From: JAFGJU01 sp964570935 | GTDB lineage: Bacteria; Eisenbacteria; RBG-16-71-46; JAFGJU01 | Assembly (NCBI GenBank): GCA_964570935.1 | Contig: CAZMZP010000026.1 | Span: forward strand, 1 to 25,606 | Reading direction: 5' to 3' | Length of the DNA: 25,606 nucleotides | Shown: in pieces, positions 1 to 6,595 of the stretch | How positions within the stretch are numbered: position 1 is the first letter of the stretch | Layout of the letters: each line of letters begins with the position of its first letter | Notes under the pieces: generated by a model | Databases searched by the model: none | Told to the model about the DNA's origin: nothing | Seen by the model: the letters and a program-made list of their open reading frames with translations, nothing else | Position numbers and translations under genes: made by a program

Positions 1-177
1 ACAGCCGGGGCGGCCGCCGCGGCGGCACTGTCCTACGCGACGGGTACGGTCGTGATGGTGGTGGAGTTTCTCCGCATAACGGGCATGAGGCCGGCAGAGG
101 TGCTGCTGCCGCGCGGTCGAGACCTTCGGGCATACATGCAGCTGGCAGGAAACCTGGCGGGCCGCCGCCGCGGTTGA
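1..177 (+). CDS. C-terminal fragment of a membrane protein, probably a polysaccharide flippase (partial)
   Basis: Reading frame 1 is open from the left edge and stops at TGA 175-177, giving the last 58 residues of a protein whose start lies outside the window. The fragment opens with an alanine-rich stretch and continues with the hydrophobic piece SYATGTVVMVVEFLRITGM, which looks like a final membrane segment. It ends in a basic tail (LAGRRRG). The alternation of small residues, the hydrophobic helix and the basic cytoplasmic end resemble the C-termini of Wzx/MurJ-like polysaccharide exporters. The next gene is a glycosyltransferase, which supports a surface-polysaccharide locus. The family call is an inference from a short fragment; that it is the end of an integral membrane protein is more secure. 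Confidence 0.5.
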   Translation, partial: TAGAAAAAALSYATGTVVMVVEFLRITGMRPAEVLLPRGRDLRAYMQLAGNLAGRRRG

Positions 178-215
178 AGACCAGGTCCTGCGCGGGCCTC
201 TGACAAGGCTTTGAC

Positions 216-244
216 CCGGTCCCTGAGGCGGCTCAGCGGACCGG
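216..244 (+). terminator. Strong stem-loop after the flippase-like gene (possible terminator without U-tract)
   Basis: CCGGTCC (216-222) pairs perfectly with GGACCGG (238-244). Inside it, CTGAG (223-227) pairs with CTCAG (232-236), leaving a GCGG loop and one bulged C at 237. This makes 12 base pairs, beginning 38 bases after the upstream stop. No T-run follows, so it is not a canonical intrinsic terminator. It may be a transcript 3' end, a stability element or a Rho-assisted stop. The rest of the 161-bp gap (178-338) shows nothing else recognisable. Confidence 0.5.
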
Positions 245-338
245 CACTAACGCGCCCGCCTGCCCGCTTCTCTGTTGACCCGCATGGCGGCTCTGCCGTA
301 ATCTGCCCTCGGGTGAATGCTCCGGCTGAGGGTGCGTC

Positions 339-1733
339 ATGAATCACAAGGTACTGATGCTCGCATATTTCTTCCCGCCGCTGGGCGGTGGCGGAGTGCA
401 GAGGACTTCCAAATTTGTGAAGTACCTGCCTTCCTCTGGCTGGACGCCCGTGGTGGTCACGGTGAAGGAGGGCGCTTACTGGGTCGCGGACAGGACGCTG
501 GCCGGGGACGTGCCGCCGGACGTCGAGGTGGTGAGGACCAGCTCTCTGTCCGTGTTCAGGGTGCTGAGGTGGATTCCGGGCGGGGGAAGGAAGGGAAGCT
601 CGGACGGGGGCGGAGGCGGAGGCGGAGGCGGAGGCGGAGGAGAGCGGTCGGGCGAGCGTTCGGGCGGGCTTTTCAGACTCCTGAGAAGACTGTCCAGCTT
701 CTTTCTGATTCCGGATCAATACGTGGGTTGGGTGCCGTTCGCGGCGCGCGCCGCCGGCCGACGCGCCCGGGCCGGCGACATCTCCGTCGTCTACACCACG
801 TCCTCTCCCGACAGCGCACATCTCGCGGGCCTGCTGGTGAAGCGCTCGACGGGGAAGCCCTGGGTCGCCGACTTCAGGGACCCGTGGACGGAGAGGCTTA
901 CCTTCAGCTCGCCCACGCGTCTTCACCTGAGGCTCCAGCGCCGTCTGGAGAGACTGGTCCTCACGAACGCAGACCGGATAGTCTGCACCAGCGAGGACAT
1001 CGTCAGCGATTTCAAACGCAAGTATCCCCGGATGGAATCCCGGAAATTCGTCGTCATAACAAATGGCTTTGACCCGGAGGACTTCGCTGGCCTGGCGGCC
1101 GGCGGGACTGGTGCCGTTCCCGGGCCAGCTGAGGCAGGTGGCCCTGCCGCAACCGTCGAGCGCAAGTTCACCATCACGCACACCGGCATACTGACCGGAA
1201 AGAGAAACTGCTTCGGCTTCCTGGAGGGACTGCGGCTCTTCCTGGAGAGGCGCCCGGAAGCGAGACCCAAAACGGACGTCCTGTTTGTGGGGACGCGCGA
1301 CAGGGAGAATGAGGCCAGGGCCCGCGAGCTGGGCCTGGCCGGCGTCGTTCGGTTCGAGGACACGCTGCCGCATCTGGAGTGCGTGCGGCTTCAGTCCGCG
1401 TCGAACATGCTGCTCCTGATAGAAGACGACAGCTACCGCGGCTCGCTCATCTATCCGGCGAAGCTGTACGAGTACGCGGCCTCGGGCCGCCCCATGCTGG
1501 CTCTCCTGCCCGAGGGCGCCGCAGCGCGGCTCGTGCGCGCGCTCAACGCCGGGGTTGTGGCGCCGCCCGCGGACGCGGAGAAGATCGCCGGAGCGGTCGA
1601 GCAGTGTTTCCTGCATCACCAATCTGGAACGCCCCTCAGCGGCGTGACGGACCGGTCCCTTCTCGCGCCGTACGAGCGGCCCGCGCTCGCGAGAAAACTG
1701 GCCGTGGTCCTGGACGAGGTGGCCGGACACTGA
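339..1733 (+). CDS. GT4-type glycosyltransferase with poly-glycine insert
   Basis: The 464-residue protein begins MNHKVLMLAYFFPPLGGGG, the glycine-rich N-terminal loop of GT-B fold retaining glycosyltransferases (GT4-like). WVADFRDPWTER, about residues 173-184, is common in members acting in surface-polysaccharide synthesis. VVITNGFD opens the second Rossmann domain. SYRGSLIYPAKLYEYAASGRPML carries the C-terminal nucleotide-sugar-binding region with its KLYEY-type acidic motif. GAGGG at 329-333, six bases before ATG 339, supports the start. No membrane anchor is evident, so it is probably cytoplasmic or peripheral. Sugar donor and acceptor cannot be told from sequence. Residues 90-101 are twelve consecutive glycines encoded by a GGCGGA repeat within the N-terminal domain. 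The gene follows a probable flippase and precedes the division operon, suggesting the edge of a capsule, O-antigen or exopolysaccharide cluster. Confidence 0.82.
   Translation: MNHKVLMLAYFFPPLGGGGVQRTSKFVKYLPSSGWTPVVVTVKEGAYWVADRTLAGDVPPDVEVVRTSSLSVFRVLRWIPGGGRKGSSDGGGGGGGGGGGGERSGERSGGLFRLLRRLSSFFLIPDQYVGWVPFAARAAGRRARAGDISVVYTTSSPDSAHLAGLLVKRSTGKPWVADFRDPWTERLTFSSPTRLHLRLQRRLERLVLTNADRIVCTSEDIVSDFKRKYPRMESRKFVVITNGFDPEDFAGLAAGGTGAVPGPAEAGGPAATVERKFTITHTGILTGKRNCFGFLEGLRLFLERRPEARPKTDVLFVGTRDRENEARARELGLAGVVRFEDTLPHLECVRLQSASNMLLLIEDDSYRGSLIYPAKLYEYAASGRPMLALLPEGAAARLVRALNAGVVAPPADAEKIAGAVEQCFLHHQSGTPLSGVTDRSLLAPYERPALARKLAVVLDEVAGH
609..640 (+). repeat. (GGCGGA)5 hexanucleotide microsatellite inside the glycosyltransferase gene
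   Basis: Five exact copies of GGCGGA run from 609 to 638, followed by GG. They encode most of a twelve-glycine run. Because the unit is six bases, copy-number change by slippage would alter glycine length without breaking the frame. Confidence 0.9.
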
Positions 1734-1784
1734 GAGAGCGCCTCCGTCCCGCCTGCGCTGTACCACTGTCGGCGCCGGAACGTC

Positions 1785-1828
1785 GCTGACTCCGCGCCAC
1801 GGCATTGCTGACTCCCGACCACGGCATG
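1785..1828 (+). repeat. 22-bp direct repeat, two copies, in the gap before mraZ
   Basis: GCTGACTCC-N5-ACGGCAT occurs at 1785-1806 and again at 1807-1828, directly adjacent, with few mismatches. It sits about 50 bases after the glycosyltransferase stop and 220 bases before the mraZ promoter. Elsewhere in the 358-bp gap (1734-2091) I see no gene. There is an A-tract at 2016-2022 upstream of the promoter, preceded by a weak CGCCG/CGGCG inverted repeat (1990-1994 / 2011-2015). Confidence 0.6.
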
Positions 1829-2045
1829 GCCGCCCCTCCTCACCCCGGCGCCGACGCCCCACCACAACATACTGAGTTCCGCGAGAGCCGTCTACACTCC
1901 CCGCTGTGTTCTCTTTTTCGGTCGGACGCGCAGTCAGCCGCGCGGTCTTTCCTTCCTTGGATGCGGTTTTCGACCGCGGGGTAGGGGAGCGCCGCGGCCG
2001 GGAACGCGCTCGGCGAAAAAAATTCAGGTCAGCGTGCTTTTTGTG

Positions 2046-2074
2046 TTGACAGGGAATCGGGCGCTGTCTAGTAT
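2046..2074 (+). promoter_or_regulatory. Sigma70-type promoter of the dcw operon
   Basis: A perfect -35 TTGACA (2046-2051) is separated by 17 bases from a -10 TAGTAT (2069-2074, five of six matches to TATAAT). Transcription would start near 2081. A run of seven A residues (2016-2022) lies upstream and could act as an UP-like element. This is the best promoter match in the window and stands just before the first gene of the operon. Confidence 0.75.
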
Positions 2075-2082
2075 GCCGTGCG

Positions 2083-2107
2083 TGGAGAAAAATGGGAGAT
2101 TGTGGTA
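2083..2107 (+). promoter_or_regulatory. Candidate MraZ operator: three TGG direct repeats at 10-bp period
   Basis: TGGAG (2083-2087), TGGGA (2093-2097) and TGGTA (2103-2107) are each separated by exactly five bases. E. coli MraZ binds TGGGN direct repeats with five-base spacers just downstream of the start of its own promoter. The arrangement and position match here, directly after the predicted transcription start. Only the central copy has the full TGGG. The repeats overlap the ribosome-binding site and the first possible mraZ start codon. Autoregulation is inferred. Confidence 0.5.
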
Positions 2108-2589
2108 GTTCAGTAACTCCTTGTCAGCAAATGGAAAATCTGTTCAAAGGTAAATTCTTACATTCACTCGACCACAAAGGTCGCATAAGCGTACCCAAAG
2201 CCTTCAAGCAGATCATGGGAAAGGAGGCCCACGGCCTCATCATCCTCAAGGGATTCGACGGGTGCCTCTTTCTTTATACCAGGAGCGGATGGGTTTGGCA
2301 ACAGCAGGAACTCCAGAAGCTCCCGCTTTTCGTGGAGAACGCGAGAAGGGTGGAGAGGATGCTCCTCGAGAACGCGTACGACACGACGATGGACAGCGTG
2401 GGCAGAGTGAAGATCCCGAACGAGCTTCTGGCCGAAGTGAACTTCGACAAAGAAATACTCGTTCTGGGCGTTTCGAGAAGAATAGAGATCTGGAACCCGA
2501 AAGACTACGAAGCATACAAGCGGCAGACCGACATGCCGATCGAACAACTGGCTGAAAAACTGTTTCCGGGCTGGGGCTCAAATGCATAG
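2092..2589 (+). CDS. mraZ: Transcriptional regulator MraZ
   Basis: MraZ is a ring-forming, AbrB-fold DNA-binding protein that usually opens the dcw operon and controls it. The sequence has the two tandem MraZ half-domains, each with its signature: HSLDHKGRISVP near the N-terminus and TTMDSVGRVKIP about 70 residues later. Two starts are possible. ATG 2092 has GGAG four bases upstream but adds 13 residues not expected in the family. ATG 2131 gives the usual beginning (MENLFKGKF, 152 residues) but has no clear ribosome-binding site. I list the longer form because of its RBS; family alignment favours the shorter one. The gene lies directly behind a strong promoter and overlaps candidate MraZ-binding repeats, so autoregulation is likely. 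Its last eight bases overlap the STAS gene. Confidence 0.93.
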   Translation: MGDCGSSVTPCQQMENLFKGKFLHSLDHKGRISVPKAFKQIMGKEAHGLIILKGFDGCLFLYTRSGWVWQQQELQKLPLFVENARRVERMLLENAYDTTMDSVGRVKIPNELLAEVNFDKEILVLGVSRRIEIWNPKDYEAYKRQTDMPIEQLAEKLFPGWGSNA

Positions 2590-3016
2590 TGAGGCTGAGG
2601 GACACAACAGATCCACTTTAGAGTTACGCGTACACGAGGCCGGGGCCCGTGCCGCAGTAGCTGTGGGGGGAAGGCTCTCTGTCAGGAACGTCGAAGCTCT
2701 GACAGGCCGTCTCGCAAGGCTGAATACGTCAGGGAAGTCCGCCATCATAATCGACTTCTCAAGGCTCAAGCACGCCGACTACAGAAGCCTTCCCTCCCTC
2801 TCCTCAGCACTCCGCGGGCTGTCCCGGAGCGGTTGCGACGTGATCCTCTGCAACCTGAGCGACTACGTCCTGAACATATTCAGGGTGGTCGGGTGCGACG
2901 AGGGGCTCACGATCTACGAAAGAAAAGAAGAAGCAGTAAGGGCGCTGAGGAGCCGCGTAGCGGGCTCTTATGCCCAGCGTCCGTATCGAGTTAAGACGGT
3001 TTCCGCTGCCATGTAG
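2582..3016 (+). CDS. STAS-domain protein (anti-sigma factor antagonist-like) within the dcw operon
   Basis: The 144-residue protein resembles a single STAS domain of the SpoIIAA/RsbV type over about residues 12-125. It shows an initial beta strand (RAAVAVGGRLSV), the core strand IIIDFSRLKHAD (about 55-66), a helix, the strand DVILCNLS, and GLTIYERKEEAV near the end. In canonical antagonists the core strand leads into DSSG or DSTG, with the second serine phosphorylated by a partner kinase. Here the motif reads DYRS (66-69): the phosphoacceptor position is arginine, and a serine lies one residue later. It may therefore act as a constitutive binding partner or work differently. It overlaps mraZ by eight bases and ends four bases before the preferred rsmH start, so it is co-transcribed. 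A STAS gene is not part of the standard dcw set. No kinase or sigma partner is visible nearby. Confidence 0.78.
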   Translation: MHSEAEGHNRSTLELRVHEAGARAAVAVGGRLSVRNVEALTGRLARLNTSGKSAIIIDFSRLKHADYRSLPSLSSALRGLSRSGCDVILCNLSDYVLNIFRVVGCDEGLTIYERKEEAVRALRSRVAGSYAQRPYRVKTVSAAM

Positions 3017-3020
3017 GGAG

Positions 3021-3935
3021 ATGCCTCAAAGCCACCTGGGAAGGCGGCAGCTCCACGTGCCCGTGATGGTGCGGGAGGTCTTGTCGCTTCTTATCCACGA
3101 CCCCGATGGCGTCTACGTAGACTGCACTCTGGGTGGTGGAGGACACGCTGCCGCGATTCTTGGAAAACTCTCTCACCAGGGCAGGCTCATAGGACTGGAC
3201 AAGGACGGGGACTCCCTCCTTGTCGCCAATGAGAAGCTGAAGGCATTTGGTGAAAGAGTTTTCCTTTTCAGGCGGGACTTCCGGGGGCTTCCAGAGGTAC
3301 TCAAGGGTCTCTCGTTGGGTTCTGTCAGCGGAATACTCTTCGATCTGGGCCTCTCTTCTCTCCAGCTCGACGCGGACAGAGGATTCAGCTACCAGAAGGA
3401 CTCGCCCCTCGACATGAGATTCGACGGTTCTGAAGGTGCCACCGCGGCCGAGATCCTGAACGCTCACAGCGAGGAAGAACTATCCGAGCTGTTTACGGCG
3501 CACGCGGACCTGAGTCACGCCAGGCGCCAGGCCCGCGCCATAGTCGAACACAGAAAAAGGGGGGCTCTGCGCACCACGAGGGACCTCGTGGTAGCCCTGC
3601 GCAGGGCCACTCCTTATGGCAATCCCCACAGAGCCCTCGCCAGGGTGTTCCAGGCCCTCAGAATCGCGGTGAACGACGAGCTCATCGCCATCCGCGAAGC
3701 GCTCGCGTTGGACACGCCCCTTCTTCGTCCCGGCGGGCGGCTCTGCGTCATAGCCTACCATTCCGGAGAGGACAGAATAGTCAAGCACTTCATGAGAGAA
3801 AACGTGGTGTTTGCCGACGGGCTCGAGGGGAGACTCGAGTTGCTGTCGCGCAAGGTCGTCAGGCCGCAGGCGGACGAAGTCGCCGAGAACCCCAGGTCCA
3901 GGAGCGCTCGACTCAGAGCAGCCCGGAGGTCTTAG
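3021..3935 (+). CDS. rsmH: 16S rRNA (cytosine-N4) methyltransferase RsmH (MraW)
   Basis: RsmH uses S-adenosylmethionine to methylate N4 of the cytosine at E. coli 16S position 1402 in the ribosomal P site. Family features are present in order: LHVPVMVREVL near the N-terminus, the SAM-binding YVDCTLGGGGHAAAIL, GLDKDGDSL, FDLGLSSLQLD, SPLDMRFD, ARVFQALRIAVNDEL and VIAYHSGEDRIVK. The start at 3021 gives 304 residues and the normal spacing before HVPV. An upstream ATG at 2970 would add 17 residues and overlap the STAS gene by 47 bases. GGGAG directly abuts ATG 3021, closer than ideal, so initiation may be coupled to the STAS stop at 3014-3016. Its place after mraZ (with one inserted gene) and before the ftsL-like gene is standard for the cluster. 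Confidence 0.95.
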   Translation: MPQSHLGRRQLHVPVMVREVLSLLIHDPDGVYVDCTLGGGGHAAAILGKLSHQGRLIGLDKDGDSLLVANEKLKAFGERVFLFRRDFRGLPEVLKGLSLGSVSGILFDLGLSSLQLDADRGFSYQKDSPLDMRFDGSEGATAAEILNAHSEEELSELFTAHADLSHARRQARAIVEHRKRGALRTTRDLVVALRRATPYGNPHRALARVFQALRIAVNDELIAIREALALDTPLLRPGGRLCVIAYHSGEDRIVKHFMRENVVFADGLEGRLELLSRKVVRPQADEVAENPRSRSARLRAARRS

Positions 3936-3936
3936 G

Positions 3937-4392
3937 ATGAACAAGTTCCTCAGAAGGTCGCCGTCGTCCGGTTCCGGCTGGCACACTTTCCCCGCCCGGC
4001 AGAGAGGAAACATGAGGCGGTTTGCCGTCGTGGCGGCCGTCGTTCTGCTGGCGTTCGTCCTGGCCTGGGAGAACATATACTCGGACCAGCTCCTTTCCGA
4101 GGTTCAGAAACAGCGCGACACCGTGGAAAACCTGAGATCCCAGGTGTCCGAGAGAAAGGCGCTCATTCAGCGGCAGATGACGCTGGCCATGGCCGACACC
4201 GAGGCCTCGGACCTCGGGCTCAGGACCCCGGACGTGGAGCAAGTCGTGCTCCTGGCCGAGGGAGCCGGGCTCTTCTCCGAACGGCCCATCGTAACGGCGC
4301 AGCTTTCCGCGCTGGACCAAATTCAGACAAGGATTCTGGACTTCTTCGTGACTTCTGCGCTGGCCCGCGCGAGCAGGCCGAACGAGCCATAG
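3937..4392 (+). CDS. ftsL: FtsL-like cell division protein
   Basis: A small bitopic protein of 151 residues. A basic, serine-rich cytoplasmic N-terminus (about 1-27) leads into one membrane helix (FAVVAAVVLLAFVLAWENIY, about 29-48). Then comes a charged coiled-coil-like stretch (about 48-85, with QLLSEVQKQRDTVENLRSQV). FtsL forms a complex with FtsQ and FtsB that activates the septal synthase FtsW-FtsI. Sequence identity in this family is low, so the call rests on topology, coiled coil and position between rsmH and ftsI. GGAGG at 3925-3929, seven bases before ATG 3937, fixes the start one base after the rsmH stop. The roughly 65-residue tail after the coiled coil is longer than in many FtsL proteins and I cannot assign it. 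No separate ftsB was found. Confidence 0.72.
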   Translation: MNKFLRRSPSSGSGWHTFPARQRGNMRRFAVVAAVVLLAFVLAWENIYSDQLLSEVQKQRDTVENLRSQVSERKALIQRQMTLAMADTEASDLGLRTPDVEQVVLLAEGAGLFSERPIVTAQLSALDQIQTRILDFFVTSALARASRPNEP

Positions 4393-4410
4393 ACGGCTGG
4401 AATACTATAG

Positions 4411-6537
4411 ATGCGGACTTATGACCCCAGGCACAGAATCAGACATATCGCCCTCGCCTGCGCGGCCATATGGGCCGTGTTCTTCCTGAGACTGTTCTAC
4501 GTTCAGATCATCTGCCATCCCCGCTACGAGAACCAGGCGCTCACTCAGCACAATCGCCGCGTTCCGCTCTCCGGCGTCCGGGGGTCCATCTACGACAGGA
4601 ACGGCGTAATACTCGCCCAGGACATCAGGACCTGCTCGGTCTGCGCGTACCCGCCGCAGATAAAGAACAGGGCGGCCGCCGCGCGGCACTTGAGCGAGGC
4701 ACTCGGGGTCCCGTACGCGAAGGTATACAGGCAGCTAGGGAAGAAGGCCGGATACGTCTCCATAGCGAAGAAGATCTCTCCCGAGGCCGAGGCCAAGCTC
4801 CGGGAGGCCAAGCAGCGCGACGCCGGACTCTGCCTGCGTGAGCTGGACGGAGTGGACCTGATCGACGACACGAGGCGCATCTATCCCCTGGGCCGCGCGG
4901 CATGTCACGTAGTCGGAATCATCAACCCCGACGGCCGCGGCACCGAGGGCATAGAGGCCGAGTTCGATTCCTACCTGACCAGCACCGGCGGATGGTTCAT
5001 CCTGGCCCACGACGCCAAGGGTGGGGACGTGGTCACGACCAGGAGCCTCGCCAAACAGCCGAGGCCCGGCGCGGACGTGGTGCTCACGATAGACGCCAAC
5101 TACCAGACCATCGCCGCGTCCTGCCTGAGGCGCGCCATGGACGAGCACCGGGCCACGGCCGGGAGCGTGGTGATGATCGAGCCCTCCAGCGGAGAAATCC
5201 TGGCCATGGTGAACGAGCCTGACTTCGACCCGGCGGCGCCGCGCACGTGGGGAAGGGGCGTTCTCAAGAACAGGGCGGTCATGGACCAGTTCGAGCCGGG
5301 CTCCACCTTCAAGCTCGTCACTCTGGGAGCCGTGCTGGAGGAGGACATCGCGGAGTCCACGACGATGTTCTACGCGGAGAACGGCGTGGGCCGCTTCGGC
5401 CAGTTCAGGGTGAACGACACCTCGAAGCACGGCTGGGTGAACCTCAAGGAGTTCTTCAGCGTCTCCAGCAACATAGTGGCCGCGAAGCTGGGTCTCATGA
5501 TAGGCGAGGAAAGATTCTACGGTTACTGCCGCGCCTTCGGGTTCGGGGCAACGACCGGGATCGACCTGCCCGGCGAGGCGTCCGGCAAGCTCAGGAACAC
5601 CGAGGACTGGTCGCAGCGCTCGTTGTTCACGATGGCGTACGGCCAGGAGATCTCGGTCACCGCGCTGCAGCTGGCCATGGCCTACGCCACGGTGGCAAAC
5701 GACGGTGTGATGATGCGGCCCATGCTGGTCAAACGCGTGGAGGACGGCGCCGGACGCAGGCTGCGTCAGTGGTCCCCGCGCGAGAGGCGGAGAGTGCTGT
5801 CGGAAGGCACCTGCCGTACCATGAAGGAGTTCCTGGCCGACGCGGTCGAGCGCGGCACGGGGAAGAGCGCCGGAGTCGACTGGTGCAGGATAGGCGGGAA
5901 GACCGGCACCGCACAGAAATACAGCCCTTCGACGCGCTCGTACTCCACCTTCGTGAGCTCGTTCGCCGGGCTAGTTCCGGCCGAGAACACGAGGATAGTC
6001 TGCCTGGTGGTGCTGGACGAGCCGACCCGCGAACACCTGGCCGCGCTGGTGGCGGCCCCGGTGTTCAAGGAGGTCGTGGAGACAGTCAGCAAATGCTCCA
6101 GGGCGCCCCTCTCACCGCCGTTCGACGCGATACCGTTCGTGGTCAAGAACGACGCTGAGCTCAGAGTCCCGGACGTGAGGCTGCTGGAAGAGGACGAGGC
6201 CGCGAAGGACTTGAAGAAGGCCGGGTTCGACGTGCACTTTTCCGGAGTCGGAAGCAGAGTGGTTTCGCAGGAGCCGCCCGCCGGCACACTGGCGCGCGCG
6301 GGTACCGACGTGAAGCTGCGGCTGGCCGAATCCGACAAGCTGACGAGAGCCGAGGGCGCCCTGCCGGACTTGAGAGGGCTGTCGCTGCGCGACGCCCTGC
6401 GCAGGCTGTCTTCGATGGCCGTGAAAGCCACCGTGAAGGGAAGCGGCGTCGTGGCCGGGCAGTTTCCTCCGGCGGGAAGCCTGGTGAGACGCGGCGACTG
6501 TTGCGTGCTTGAATGCAGGCCGGTCGCGGACCTATAG
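4411..6537 (+). CDS. ftsI: Septal peptidoglycan transpeptidase FtsI (class B PBP3) with two PASTA domains
   Basis: FtsI cross-links stem peptides during septation, with its catalytic domain outside the membrane. Of 708 residues, about 12-35 form the membrane anchor. RGSIYDRNG (about 57-65) starts the pedestal domain. The transpeptidase motifs are complete: SxxK with nucleophile Ser298 (S-T-F-K, 298-301), SxN at 352-354 (S-S-N) and KTG at 497-499. Two PASTA modules follow. One begins near VPDVR at 586 and includes SQEPPAGT; the other runs from about 650 (LPDLRGLSLRDALRRL) to the end and includes GQFPPAG. This makes it longer than E. coli FtsI (588 aa). The start has only a weak ribosome-binding site. 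It lies 18 bases after the ftsL-like gene and is followed by murE, the classic order. A sporulation-type SpoVD-like role is possible, but position favours division. Confidence 0.93.
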   Translation: MRTYDPRHRIRHIALACAAIWAVFFLRLFYVQIICHPRYENQALTQHNRRVPLSGVRGSIYDRNGVILAQDIRTCSVCAYPPQIKNRAAAARHLSEALGVPYAKVYRQLGKKAGYVSIAKKISPEAEAKLREAKQRDAGLCLRELDGVDLIDDTRRIYPLGRAACHVVGIINPDGRGTEGIEAEFDSYLTSTGGWFILAHDAKGGDVVTTRSLAKQPRPGADVVLTIDANYQTIAASCLRRAMDEHRATAGSVVMIEPSSGEILAMVNEPDFDPAAPRTWGRGVLKNRAVMDQFEPGSTFKLVTLGAVLEEDIAESTTMFYAENGVGRFGQFRVNDTSKHGWVNLKEFFSVSSNIVAAKLGLMIGEERFYGYCRAFGFGATTGIDLPGEASGKLRNTEDWSQRSLFTMAYGQEISVTALQLAMAYATVANDGVMMRPMLVKRVEDGAGRRLRQWSPRERRRVLSEGTCRTMKEFLADAVERGTGKSAGVDWCRIGGKTGTAQKYSPSTRSYSTFVSSFAGLVPAENTRIVCLVVLDEPTREHLAALVAAPVFKEVVETVSKCSRAPLSPPFDAIPFVVKNDAELRVPDVRLLEEDEAAKDLKKAGFDVHFSGVGSRVVSQEPPAGTLARAGTDVKLRLAESDKLTRAEGALPDLRGLSLRDALRRLSSMAVKATVKGSGVVAGQFPPAGSLVRRGDCCVLECRPVADL

Positions 6538-6595
6538 ACGCGTTGTGCGCAGCTGGAGCGCTGTGCGCGGCGGGAGTGATGAGAGCAAGGAAGCG

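Noticed and set aside
33..1865. 610-aa open frame on the - strand
   Set aside because: It lies opposite the glycosyltransferase, is rich in Arg/Pro/Ala low-complexity sequence and shows no family motif; it is a GC-rich shadow frame.
1990..2022. CGCCG/CGGCG stem followed by an A-tract as an intrinsic terminator
   Set aside because: The tract is A rather than T on the + strand, and on the - strand it lies on the wrong side of the stem.
2970..3020. Earlier ATG for rsmH
   Set aside because: It would overlap the STAS gene by 47 bases, lacks a ribosome-binding site and adds residues before the usual RsmH N-terminus.
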